The notes under the pieces were generated by a model. That model was not told the DNA's origin. It ran no database searches and saw only the letters and a list, made by a program, of their open reading frames with translations. Shown here in pieces: positions 15,409 to 22,534 of a stretch of 37,528 nt of DNA. Position numbers and translations under genes: made by a program. Positions within the stretch are counted from its first letter, which is position 1; the number at the start of each line of letters is the position of its first letter. The stretch is from a virus: IMG/VR virus record IMGVR_UViG_3300025112_000060, positions 1 through 37,528 of that record, one strand, 5' to 3'.

Positions 15409-15714
15409 CTAGCCTTTCTCTGGTGTTTCGCCGAATTCGATATGGAACAGGCAATCGGTACAAATGTTCATGTGGACAAGCTTGCCATCCGACATAGCGT
15501 GCGCCGGATGTCGGTCGCCGCCTAATGTTGAGCAGCAGCACTCGCAATTGGACCAGGAGAAATGCGCCTCGCCCGCGCATTGGTATTCTTCGCTCTCCGT
15601 ATCCTCGCAGTCGCTCAAGCCGCAATCGTCGCAACCGGGGCAAGCGCCGGTCGACACAGCGGTAAGCCCTGTGAGATAGTTGGTGACATTGGTAATAAAT
15701 GTATCAGGTGTCAT
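15409..15714 (-). CDS. Cysteine-rich hypothetical protein
   Basis: A 101-residue acidic protein with twelve cysteines. After a short helical N-terminus (MTPDTFITNVTNYLTGL) come CPGCDDCGLSDC (~25-36), an acidic linker, a CECCC cluster (~57-61) and a final CTDC (~85-88). The pairs suggest two or more zinc-binding knuckles. The first is followed by a Glu-rich segment and AHFSWSNCECC. Seen in phages as an uncharacterised protein; a role in binding zinc, RNA or a host protein is possible. It starts at ATG 15714, with AAGGAA in its leader. Confidence 0.6.
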   Translation of the reverse strand: MTPDTFITNVTNYLTGLTAVSTGACPGCDDCGLSDCEDTESEEYQCAGEAHFSWSNCECCCSTLGGDRHPAHAMSDGKLVHMNICTDCLFHIEFGETPEKG

Positions 15715-15741
15715 GGTCTTATTCCTTCCAGGTGTTTCAGG

Positions 15742-16461
15742 TTAAGCGTTCGCGCGAACAAATCCGCTAGCATCTTTCTTGGCGTCACCTTTAGCCTTCA
15801 AGCCGACAACCACGCCGTTGGGGTCTCTGAAACGCAAGTCGCTTGCGTCACCATCGATGACAGGCACAAGGGTATCGCCAAGCCTGAAAGTCGCAGGGAC
15901 ATCAAAGAACACCGCCGCCACGTTCATGCCATTACGGTATGCTTTGGCCGCTCTGGCGTCGTTATCCTCAGCCAGGGAGTATGTCAGAGAGTAGTTGTGG
16001 GGTAGTTCGCGCCGATTGTGGCGCTTTGTGTAATCGTAGAACGTGATCGCGGGAAACAACGCCATGATATTATCAGCGCCATTCACGGGGACGCGCTCCC
16101 AAGGGATGTCGCTTGAGCCGTTGAGCCGCACAACAGGCGTCAAGCCTTGGCGCTTGGCTTTGCGGACAAGCGCTTCAATCTCTTTAATGAGCGCGACCAT
16201 GAAGGCGGCGCGATCTTCAAAGTACCATTGCGTTTTGGCTGCACGGCTATCGCGGATAGTGTTCGTGATGTCGCCGCGCTTGATGATATTGGCGCGGCCG
16301 GCATTCCAGCCTAGGCAAGCGGCGGAACAGCCCGCCGAGCGCATTGGGCAAACCTCGTAACCGGAGAGGTCGGCGGGCGCGAAGTACATCACGCCAGTAA
16401 GATAACCGAGCTTTTCGCCTTTGATGGTTTTAGCATCGGCGCTAACAGATAAGAGTTTCAT
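15742..16461 (-). CDS. GP88-family phage protein (DUF, putative Cys-cluster enzyme)
   Basis: A 239-residue protein resembling the GP88 family of phage proteins. The ATG at 16461 follows the leader CTTGAAAGGAAACACT. The N-terminus has AKTIKGEKLGYLTGVMYFAPADLSG, then CPMRSAGCSAACL with Cys38, Cys45 and Cys49 (C-x6-C-x3-C). Conserved-looking segments follow: RAAKTQWYFEDRAAFMVALIKEIEALVRKA, VRLNGSSDIPWE, and ITFYDYTKR. The cysteine cluster followed by a TIM-barrel-like strand/helix rhythm recalls iron-sulfur radical enzymes, but this is inference; no function is established. Downstream segments (LTYSLAEDNDARAAKAYRNG) also fit the family. Confidence 0.75.
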   Translation of the reverse strand: MKLLSVSADAKTIKGEKLGYLTGVMYFAPADLSGYEVCPMRSAGCSAACLGWNAGRANIIKRGDITNTIRDSRAAKTQWYFEDRAAFMVALIKEIEALVRKAKRQGLTPVVRLNGSSDIPWERVPVNGADNIMALFPAITFYDYTKRHNRRELPHNYSLTYSLAEDNDARAAKAYRNGMNVAAVFFDVPATFRLGDTLVPVIDGDASDLRFRDPNGVVVGLKAKGDAKKDASGFVRANA

Positions 16462-16541
16462 AGTGTTTCCTTTCAAGAAACGGTTCGGGTCGGTTGACCC
16501 CAGAAACGCGCGCAGTGTTTAAACCGCGCGCGCTTGAGGTG

Positions 16542-17135
16542 TTAACCGATTGTGGTGCGGCCACTACAAATTGGGCAGCCCATATCCTCGCCGCTTGCGT
16601 CAATCCATTTGTTTGAAGTACGGAACACCATGCCACAGTCGGGGCTTTCGCAGGTCACCTTGACCATGCGCGTGGTCTGTTTCTTACGCCCAACGTCCAC
16701 GTTGATTTTCCGGTGGGGGAAATCGCCCAAGGTTTTGAGAATAGATTTGGTGCGCGCCTTAAATATCGGTCCAGGTTCCGTTGCGGTCATTTTACCTACC
16801 AGCCCGATAGACGTCGCGAGCGCGCGGAATTTAGGACCGTGCCCGAACCCTGCGCCCAGCGTCCCATGTACCATCTCGTGTGCCGTGGTCTCCAGTATTT
16901 CCGTAGGCCGGTCGCGCGTTGGTGAAATCATTATCTCGGTTGTCTTGTCGGCGCTGCACTTGGGATAGAAACACTGGCCTATGGTGCGCTTTTTGGAAGC
17001 GAACCCGCCGCTTGATGGCAAGCCGATAGTGGCGCGATATTTCGGCAGCTTCAAACCTTCGGGCTTGAATTCCGCCATGAGAAGGACAATGGCTTGGTCA
17101 AGCCACTCTTGCCGAGTTTTCTTGTGTTTTGTCAT
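16542..17135 (-). CDS. SprT-like zinc metalloprotease
   Basis: A 197-residue protein. The ATG at 17135 is chosen for its AAAGGGAA leader. The zincin motif HEMVH (His86, Glu87, His90) with a third ligand His99 (GHGPKF) identifies a SprT/SPRTN-type fold. A C-terminal zinc ribbon has Cys162, Cys167, Cys187 and Cys190 (TCESPDC, GCPIC). An N-terminal pair (CFYPKC, 55-60) may add another site. Cellular SPRTN proteins degrade proteins crosslinked to DNA; phage homologues are uncharacterised. A role in clearing DNA-bound host proteins or defence factors is possible. It is part of the reverse cassette. Confidence 0.8.
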   Translation of the reverse strand: MTKHKKTRQEWLDQAIVLLMAEFKPEGLKLPKYRATIGLPSSGGFASKKRTIGQCFYPKCSADKTTEIMISPTRDRPTEILETTAHEMVHGTLGAGFGHGPKFRALATSIGLVGKMTATEPGPIFKARTKSILKTLGDFPHRKINVDVGRKKQTTRMVKVTCESPDCGMVFRTSNKWIDASGEDMGCPICSGRTTIG

Positions 17136-17207
17136 TTTGTTCCCTTTCATAGAAACTGGGTTTCGCACAGATTGCCACGACCTAGGCCATGACAATCAAT
17201 TCGGAAC

Positions 17208-17381
17208 CTAGTAGCCCAACCAACACTCGATCAGGCCAACGCTGTAGCTGTCGCCCCGATTTGGGTTCACTTCGCTAGTGAAATCGGAAAAGTCCAAACC
17301 ATGGTTGTTAATGAAACGCGCCGCTTGCTTGCGCGTTAGGGTGTCGTTGGTGTCCAGGTTTCCGTAAGCTTGCGATTGCAT
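17208..17381 (-). CDS. Hypothetical small protein
   Basis: A 57-residue protein. The ATG at 17381 follows the same leader as the GP88 gene (CTTGAAAGGAAACACC). The sequence (TNDTLTRKQAARFINNHGLDFSDFTSEVN then NRGDSYSVGLIECWLGY) suggests a small helix-loop-strand fold with an aromatic C-terminus. I do not recognise it. The longer in-frame upstream extension is rejected because it lacks a ribosome site and crosses the gene before it. Confidence 0.6.
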   Translation of the reverse strand: MQSQAYGNLDTNDTLTRKQAARFINNHGLDFSDFTSEVNPNRGDSYSVGLIECWLGY

Positions 17382-17437
17382 GGTGTTTCCTTTCAAGAGT
17401 AGGGGTAGGCTTAAAAAGCCGGGCGCATTTCTGAGGG

Positions 17438-17704
17438 TCATGACGCCACCCCACAACGGCTCGGCTTGTCGGTCGCCATGAATTTGCGGGGGGCGATCCA
17501 GGCGCCGTCTTCGCCGCGCTCGCCCCAAAACTCGACGCGCGCCTCAACGTCGCACCTGATACGGTAGCGCAAGGCGTCCGCTTGCGCCAGTGCCCAGTGA
17601 GCCGCTGCGTTGTCGTCAACCGCCGTGAGAGGCTCGCGGCAATAATCTTGCATGGCACCATCCTTGCCGTTAGCACTGCGGAAAATCACTTGATACTCTG
17701 TCAT
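17438..17704 (-). CDS. Hypothetical protein, first gene of the reverse cassette
   Basis: An 88-residue protein starting at ATG 17704 with TGGAG nine bases upstream. Residues 1-55 have a strand-helix pattern (MTEYQVIFRSANG, NAAAHWALAQADALRYRIRCDVEARVEFWG) of small mixed alpha/beta phage proteins. The C-terminus is Pro/Lys-rich with one Cys. No family recognised. It is the first gene read from the divergent control region to its right. Confidence 0.55.
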   Translation of the reverse strand: MTEYQVIFRSANGKDGAMQDYCREPLTAVDDNAAAHWALAQADALRYRIRCDVEARVEFWGERGEDGAWIAPRKFMATDKPSRCGVAS

Positions 17705-17755
17705 GACGTAATCTCCAGGTTAATAATAGAAAGAGAATTCAAGATGGCGACATTA

Positions 17756-17768
17756 TGACACCCTGTCA
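17756..17768 (-). promoter_or_regulatory. Palindromic operator overlapping a reverse -35 element
   Basis: TGACA-CCC-TGTCA is a perfect 5-bp-arm dyad. On the reverse strand one arm completes a consensus TTGACA -35 hexamer, followed 17 bases later by a weak -10 (CATCTT). A CATAAT also lies close by. It sits 52 bases before the first gene of the reverse cassette and looks like a repressor site. Not tested by any alignment. Confidence 0.45.
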
Positions 17769-17787
17769 ACAACTAAATTCAGCAATC

Positions 17788-17817
17788 TTGCAAAAAGGCG
17801 GCGCGCGGTACTATATT
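17788..17817 (+). promoter_or_regulatory. Candidate promoter for the packaging/structural operon
   Basis: TTGCAA (17788-17793), an 18-base spacer and TATATT (17812-17817) lie 37 bases before the ATG of the terminase small-subunit candidate. The -10 is inside the dyad at 17806-17821, so it should be regulated. Confidence 0.45.
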
Positions 17818-17821
17818 ACCG
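17806..17821. promoter_or_regulatory. Operator candidate CGGTA-N6-TACCG
   Basis: A 16-bp inverted repeat with five-base arms encloses the -10 element of the rightward promoter. The same arms and spacing occur at 6878-6893 in the terminator-like hairpin of the replication operon. Confidence 0.45.
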
Positions 17822-17854
17822 CATAACAGTTGCCTAATATCTAAAAGGGTTGAA

Positions 17855-18193
17855 ATGACCAAAACGCGGAATTCGAATTACGCTGGACGCAAACCGCGAG
17901 GCCCGGCCAAGCTAACTAAAGACATGAAAGAAATTTTACACCTAGCGTTTGAGCGCGCTGGCGGTGTCGATTATTTGGTCAAACAAGCTCACGCCGAACC
18001 TAAGGCCTTCCTGGCGTTGCTTGGCCGGATTGTACCCGCTCAGGTCGCCTTGGACCTCGCCGTGAGTTTTGACCTGGGCGCGGCTATGCTTGAGAATCAG
18101 CGCAACCTAGATCGTTTAAACTCTATGACTATCGACCCCGGCGCGCCTGTGGTGATCGACGTGTTGGCGGAGACTGTGTCCGCCGACAAATGA
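17855..18193 (+). CDS. Putative terminase small subunit
   Basis: A 112-residue protein. The basic N-terminus (GRKPRGPAKLTKDMKEILHLAFERAGGVDYLVKQA) followed by EPKAFLALLGRIVPAQV matches a small phage protein family with the pattern KLTxDxxxxILxAxxxxGGxxYLVxxAxxxPxAFLxLLGxxxP, usually placed just before the terminase large subunit. The C-terminal half is less conserved. The ATG at 17855 has an AAGGG site. It would recognise packaging sites on the DNA. No direct evidence of oligomerisation; the assignment is from context and pattern. Confidence 0.65.
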   Translation: MTKTRNSNYAGRKPRGPAKLTKDMKEILHLAFERAGGVDYLVKQAHAEPKAFLALLGRIVPAQVALDLAVSFDLGAAMLENQRNLDRLNSMTIDPGAPVVIDVLAETVSADK

Positions 18194-18315
18194 ATGATAT
18201 CAATGGCTTACATCATACGTTCCAGTTTACCCACAAACCCACCCATTACTTGGACCGCGCTACCCGCGCTATGGATAGCGTGCTAACCGTGACCCGAATA
18301 GCGTATATCGGGTGA
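18190..18315 (+). CDS. Small ORF translationally coupled to the terminase small-subunit candidate
   Basis: A 41-codon frame begins at ATG 18190, overlapping the upstream stop by ATGA, the same coupling used by several gene pairs here. The peptide (MNDINGLHHTFQFTHKP then HYLDRATRAMDSVLTVTRIAYIG) is polar with a helical C-terminus and resembles nothing I know. The hairpins CGCTA-TGGA-TAGCG and ACCCGA-N10-TCGGGT lie within it, so the DNA may instead be a cis-acting site. Confidence 0.4.
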   Translation: MNDINGLHHTFQFTHKPTHYLDRATRAMDSVLTVTRIAYIG

Positions 18316-18486
18316 AAATTGCCACAAAAAGGCGAGGCGTGAACCGGGTCACATGTAGAAAAAAGACCCCAGGGGGTGTGCCGGGGGTACCCCCAGATCG
18401 ACGACCGCGCGCTTTCTCTATGGACCTGACGGAGACACTCCGCAAATTTTCTGAGAAATTTTTTTTTTTTTTCTGAGAGGCACCCC
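18316..18486. other. Noncoding region before terminase large subunit with palindromes and a T14 run
   Basis: It holds the perfect palindrome GGGGGTACCCCC (18383-18394) beside another ACCCC/GGGGGT pair, then an AAATTT/AAATTT hairpin leading into a run of 14 T (about 18459-18472). The T run ends just before the ribosome site GAGAGG of the next gene. Together with the hairpins at 18267-18313 this is a candidate packaging site or attenuator. No gene is seen. Confidence 0.4.
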
Positions 18487-20019
18487 ATGGTGAAACAACA
18501 ACCACACCCTGACGAGCAACAGCTTATTCATAAAATGTTGAGCTTCAAGGACGACCCCCTGGCGTTCGTCCTCTACAACTTCCCGTGGGGGAAACCCGGC
18601 ACACCCCTTGAGCATCACACCGGGCCTCGACAGTGGCAGCTTGACGCCCTGGTGAGAATGCGGGACCACGTCCAGGCAAACATCAACAAGCAGCGGCAGG
18701 GGCTGGACCCCGAACTTCTCAAGCTGGCACGGGCGTCGGGCCGTGGGATCGGCAAGTCGGCATTCCTGGCCTGGGTTGCGCTCTGGTTGTTCTCATGTCT
18801 ACCGTCGTCTACCGTGGTGGTCAGCGCCAATACGGAACAGCAGCTTAAATCCACCACCTTCCCCGAGATCAGGAAGTGGGCGACCATGGGTCTGAACAGC
18901 CGATGGTTCGAGCATAACATCATGTCGCTACAGCCCGCCGAGTGGCTGGTGCAGACGCTGAAGGACACGACGGGCTACGACGACGCCTACTGGTACATCC
19001 AGGCCCGGTTGTGGTCGGAGGAAGCCCCCGACGCCTACGCCGGGGTTCACAGCCAGATGGCTATGGCGGTCCTGTTCGATGAGGCGAGCGGTATCCCCGG
19101 CTGCATCTGGCCCGTCGCGCAGGGCTACTTCACCGACAAGACGATCCACAGGTTTTGGGTTGTGATCAGCAACCCGCGTAATCCAAGCGGGGAGTTCTTC
19201 GAGTGCTTCCACGGCAACCGGGACCAGTGGGACCACGCGACGATTGACGGGCGTAGCGTCGAGGAGAACGACGCCAACCTCTACGAGGACATCATCCGGC
19301 AGTATGGCCCCGACAGTGATCAGGCCAGGGTCGAGGTCTATGGACAGTTCCCGCGCCAGGGCGACGAGAACTTCATGTCGCGGGGTGAGGTCGAGGAGGC
19401 GGTGGACCGGGAGTTGGTGGAAGATGTTGGTGCGCCGCTCCTCATGGGCGTTGACCCGGCGCGGATGGGCCGCGACAAGGCGGTCATCCGGTTCAGGCAG
19501 GGCCGCGACGCGCGGTCGATTGACCCGCTGGTGTTTGCCAAGTGTAACACAGAGGAGATGGCGACCCACGTTGTCACCGCCATAGAGCGGTATCACCCTG
19601 ACCACGTCTTCATCGAGGGCGACGGCGTCGGGGGTCCGGTCATTGAGTTGGTAAAGAAGGCCGGGTACGCGGTACATGAGGTCTTGGTGTCGAGGACGGC
19701 GCAAGACCCGACAACGTACTACCTTCACCGGACAGAGCTTTGGGGTCGGATGCGCGATTGGTTGAACACCGGGCTGCTTCCGAAAGAGGATGGCCTGATT
19801 TCAGACCTGTGCGTGATGCGGTACGCCATCAACCTCAAGGGACAGGTCGCGCTGTACCCGAAGGAGAAGATGGCGAAGCTGGGGTTCGCGTCGCCCGACT
19901 ATGCGGACGCGCTCGCCATGACGTTCTCGCGCGATGTCAGCCGCCTCGACCAGCGAACGTCGAGACGTTTCGCGAAGAGAAGGGTTGCGCAGGGGGTCGA
20001 TTGTGATGTATTCACATAA
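18487..20019 (+). CDS. terL: Terminase large subunit
   Basis: A 510-residue packaging motor. ATPase domain: Walker A SGRGIGKS (84-91), Walker B AVLFDEA (Asp198, Glu199) and a coupling-type motif ISNPRNPSG (~228). The RNase H-fold nuclease has Asp323 (GVDPARMGRD), the acidic cluster EGDGVG (377-382) and the closing SPDYADALAMTF (Asp471/Asp474). All catalytic positions are present. The ATG at 18487 follows GAGAGG. It cuts and translocates DNA into the prohead through the portal. The start of the late forward operon around it shows the usual podovirus order. Confidence 0.95.
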   Translation: MVKQQPHPDEQQLIHKMLSFKDDPLAFVLYNFPWGKPGTPLEHHTGPRQWQLDALVRMRDHVQANINKQRQGLDPELLKLARASGRGIGKSAFLAWVALWLFSCLPSSTVVVSANTEQQLKSTTFPEIRKWATMGLNSRWFEHNIMSLQPAEWLVQTLKDTTGYDDAYWYIQARLWSEEAPDAYAGVHSQMAMAVLFDEASGIPGCIWPVAQGYFTDKTIHRFWVVISNPRNPSGEFFECFHGNRDQWDHATIDGRSVEENDANLYEDIIRQYGPDSDQARVEVYGQFPRQGDENFMSRGEVEEAVDRELVEDVGAPLLMGVDPARMGRDKAVIRFRQGRDARSIDPLVFAKCNTEEMATHVVTAIERYHPDHVFIEGDGVGGPVIELVKKAGYAVHEVLVSRTAQDPTTYYLHRTELWGRMRDWLNTGLLPKEDGLISDLCVMRYAINLKGQVALYPKEKMAKLGFASPDYADALAMTFSRDVSRLDQRTSRRFAKRRVAQGVDCDVFT

Positions 20020-20132
20020 TGCTTCATCATTCTCCCTCATACTCCCCACTCCGTTTAAACTCCTCGGCCTTGCGCCGGGGGGTTTACTCGTGTTAGTTTT
20101 GCGTGATGGATCATTAGGTAGGAGACTTTGAC
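20020..20132. other. Spacer after terL with hairpin and one GTTTAAAC site
   Basis: It contains GTTTAAAC at 20053-20060 and a hairpin CCTCGGC/GCCGGGG followed by only three T, a weak terminator at best. A 25-codon frame from ATG 20019 (TAATG overlap with terL, ending at 20096) is possible but has no other support. Confidence 0.35.
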
Positions 20133-20339
20133 ATGGGTGGTTTATTTGGGGGAGGTTCAACACCCCCCGCCCCAATCCCCCCGCCCCCGCCCCCTTCACG
20201 CTCTGACGCGGACGTTCAGTCTGCGGCTCTCGCCGCGCGGCTGCGGCGGGCACAGGCCCTGGGTCGGACGGAGACTATTGTGTCCAGTGGTGCGGACGAG
20301 GAGAACAATACCACCAAAACATTATTGGGGGCTGCATAA
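20133..20339 (+). CDS. Small conserved phage protein, Gly/Pro-rich start
   Basis: A 68-residue protein with a MGGLFGGG start, a poly-proline stretch (~12-21), then a helical part and the ending GRTETIVSSGAD..NTTKTLLGA. This layout is frequent between terminase and portal in podoviruses and siphoviruses; function unknown. The ATG at 20133 follows AGGAG. Its stop overlaps the next start (TAATG), and its C-terminal part resembles that of the next gene. Confidence 0.65.
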   Translation: MGGLFGGGSTPPAPIPPPPPPSRSDADVQSAALAARLRRAQALGRTETIVSSGADEENNTTKTLLGAA

Positions 20340-20650
20340 TGGGGGGACATACCGGGGCTGGAGGTAGCCGGCACGCTCGCACAGCAGCGGCAGCAACGGC
20401 GGCGCTTCGGGCGGCGCTTCGGGGGGCTGGTCGTCGAAACGCTGGAGGAGGGCGCCCGCCCCCACCACCTCTGGCAGCGCCCGCGCCCGCGCCACCACCA
20501 CCACCGCCGCCGCCTCCGGCAGCGCCGCTCGCCAAGTCACCGGCGGCGGCGATACAGCGTAAGAAACTCGCGGAAGCCCGCACGGCTGTTATCTCTACAG
20601 GGGATGACAGTGATGCGAGCGGTGCCACGAAACAGCTACTAGGGAACTAA
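20339..20650 (+). CDS. Proline/alanine-rich small phage protein, paralogue of the previous gene
   Basis: A 103-residue protein. The first ~70 residues are low complexity (Gly/Arg/Ala, then Ala/Pro repeats). The last ~30 (KKLAEARTAVISTGDD..SGATKQLLGN) align with the end of the previous gene, suggesting tandem duplication. The ATG overlaps the upstream stop (TAATG). Very GC-rich, repetitive DNA makes other frames open too, so the N-terminal frame is less certain than the C-terminal one. Confidence 0.55.
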   Translation: MGGHTGAGGSRHARTAAAATAALRAALRGAGRRNAGGGRPPPPPLAAPAPAPPPPPPPPPAAPLAKSPAAAIQRKKLAEARTAVISTGDDSDASGATKQLLGN

Positions 20651-20656
20651 CCACCC

Positions 20657-22273
20657 ATGATGACCATGGCCGCAGATATCATCAAACGGTTCGACCAGCT
20701 AGAGAGCGAGCGGGGAACGTGGGAGACCCACTGGACCGAAATCTCTGATCGTATTCTACCCCGGTACTCGGATACGTTCTTCAAACCATCGTCCGAACAG
20801 ACCAAGGGTGAGAAGCGCACCGAGAAGATGATCGACAGCACGGGTGGGCTGGCGCTTGAACGGTTCGCCGCTGCCATGGAGAGTATGCTGACGCCGCGAA
20901 CGCAGAGGTGGCACAGGCTCACGTCCGACAATGAGGAGTTGGGGAAAGAGCGGGACGTCAAGCTGTGGTTTGAACAGGCGACCAACGCCCTGTTCAGACA
21001 ACGCTATGCATCGAAGGCGAATTACGCCAGCCAGCAGCACGAAAGCTACGTTGGCCTGGGCGCGTTCGGTACGTCCATCATGTTCGTGGACCGGCACGAC
21101 CGGGGCGGCTTGCGCTATCAGGCGACCAACCTGAAAGAGATTCTGTTTGAGTTGAACCACCAGGGTATTGTCGATACCACCTACCGGAAGTACTCCCTGT
21201 CCGCACGGCAGATGATGCAGCGGGTCGAGTTGGACCGGTGGGCGAGCGTGCCCGACGAGGTTGCGAAGGCGGCAGAGAAGACCCCCGACAAGAGGTTTGA
21301 GATTATCCACTGCATTCGCCCGCGCAGTGAAGTCCGCCCCGGTAGGCTAGACGCCAAGAGTAAGAGGTTTGCGTCCTTCTATATCGCCGTGAACGGGCAA
21401 CACGTTCTGAGCGAGGGTGGCTACGACACGTTCCCCTACCAGATTTCGCGCTACGTCACTGGACCGGGCGAGAAGTACGGACGCTCTCCGGCGATGTTTG
21501 TGTTGCCGTCGATCAAGGTTTTGAACGAGCAGAAGAAGACGATGTTGACACAGGGGCACCGCGCAATCGCGCCTGTCCTGTTGTCGCATGACGACGGTAT
21601 CCTCGACACCTTCTCCATGGCTCCTGGCTCAATGAACCCTGGCGGCGTTACCGCCGAAGGGCGTCCGCTAGTCCACGCGCTCCCCGTGGGCAACCTCGCC
21701 GCCGGTCAGGAGTTGATGGACATGGAGCGTCAGGTCATCAACGACGGGTTCCTGGTCAGCCTGTTCCAGATTCTTGTTGAGACCCCGGCCATGACCGCGA
21801 CCGAAGTGCTGGAGCGCGCCCGTGAGAAGGGTGCGCTGCTCTCGCCCACGATGGGGCGTCAGCAGTCCGAGAGTCTTGGCCCGATGATTGAGCGTGAAGT
21901 TGACGTTCTAATGAAACAGAACCTACTCCCGCCGATGCCTGAAGTGATGCTTGAGGCGAGGGATGGGTTTGAGATTATCTACGACAGCCCCCTGTCGAGG
22001 TCTCAGCGCGCAGAGGAAGCGAGTGGCTGGCTCCGCACGTTGGAAGCCGCTATTGCGTATGCCAACACCACCCAAGACTTGTCGGTCCTCGACCAGTTCG
22101 ACGCCGACGTTATCTACAAGCAACTCGCCGAGATCAACGCGGTCCCCGCATCGTGGATGCGTGATGGGGCGGCGGTCCAGCAAATTCGCGAGGGACGCGC
22201 ACAGCAACAGCAAATGGAGCAAATGGTGGCTGCAGCACCCGCCGCCGCTGGCGTTATGAAGGCTTTGAACTAG
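20657..22273 (+). CDS. Portal (head-tail connector), T7 gp8-like
   Basis: A 538-residue protein of the podovirus head-to-tail connecting family. Recognisable parts are the N-terminal IIKRFDQLESERGTWETHWTEISDRILPR, the central RSPAMFVLPSIKVLNEQKKTML, and TPAMTATEVLERAREKGALLSPTMGRQQSESLGPMIEREVDVL (written here only as the family pattern, residues ~374-418). The protein ends in a Gln-rich tail (AQQQQMEQM). It forms the dodecameric ring through which DNA is packaged and ejected. The ATG at 20657 is followed by two further in-frame ATGs within ten bases, so the exact start is unsettled by a few residues. Confidence 0.92.
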   Translation: MMTMAADIIKRFDQLESERGTWETHWTEISDRILPRYSDTFFKPSSEQTKGEKRTEKMIDSTGGLALERFAAAMESMLTPRTQRWHRLTSDNEELGKERDVKLWFEQATNALFRQRYASKANYASQQHESYVGLGAFGTSIMFVDRHDRGGLRYQATNLKEILFELNHQGIVDTTYRKYSLSARQMMQRVELDRWASVPDEVAKAAEKTPDKRFEIIHCIRPRSEVRPGRLDAKSKRFASFYIAVNGQHVLSEGGYDTFPYQISRYVTGPGEKYGRSPAMFVLPSIKVLNEQKKTMLTQGHRAIAPVLLSHDDGILDTFSMAPGSMNPGGVTAEGRPLVHALPVGNLAAGQELMDMERQVINDGFLVSLFQILVETPAMTATEVLERAREKGALLSPTMGRQQSESLGPMIEREVDVLMKQNLLPPMPEVMLEARDGFEIIYDSPLSRSQRAEEASGWLRTLEAAIAYANTTQDLSVLDQFDADVIYKQLAEINAVPASWMRDGAAVQQIREGRAQQQQMEQMVAAAPAAAGVMKALN

Positions 22274-22530
22274 TGGCGGTGGTGCAGGCGGCGCGCGACT
22301 TCCTTGTCAGTCGCGCCCAAGCCTACAAGCGAACCTTCAGCGGGATATATGGCGAGCGGGTCTTGGGCGACCTAGCGGGGTTCTGCCGCGCCGACGCAAG
22401 CACGTTCAACCCCGACCCTCGCGTGGAGGGGATACTTCAAGGACGGCGTGAGGTCTGGTTGCGGGTTACCAAGCACCTGAACCTCACAGACGATCAACTA
22501 CAACGGCACTTCAACCCTACAGGAGAGTAA
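22273..22530 (+). CDS. Bbp19-like phage protein
   Basis: An 85-residue protein with the Bbp19-like pattern: YKRTFSGIYGERVLGDLAGFCRADASTFNPDPR (~18-50) followed by GRREVWLRVTKHLNLTDDQL. Members lie between portal and scaffold in many podoviruses, as here; function unknown. The start is GTG overlapping the portal stop (TAGTG). The protein would be mostly helical. Confidence 0.8.
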   Translation: MAVVQAARDFLVSRAQAYKRTFSGIYGERVLGDLAGFCRADASTFNPDPRVEGILQGRREVWLRVTKHLNLTDDQLQRHFNPTGE

Positions 22531-22534
22531 CACG

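Larger units (their letters stand above)
15057..17397 (-). repeat. Repeated translation leader CTTGAAAGGAA(A)CAC before reverse-strand genes
   Basis: Near-identical bases precede the ATG of three reverse genes: at 15057-15073, 16462-16477 and 17382-17397. A looser version (AAAGGGAACAAA) precedes the SprT-like gene (17135). Each supplies an AAAGGAA ribosome site at the same spacing. Confidence 0.7.

Noticed and set aside
18928-19728. 266-codon reverse frame opposite terL
   Set aside because: Opposite catalytic terL sequence; its composition (Val/Arg/Asp-rich) is typical of antisense GC-rich coding.
20275-20628. Reverse Gly/Ala-rich frame opposite the proline-rich gene
   Set aside because: Low-complexity antisense of a Pro/Ala repeat; the forward gene has an end similar to its neighbour and coupled start.
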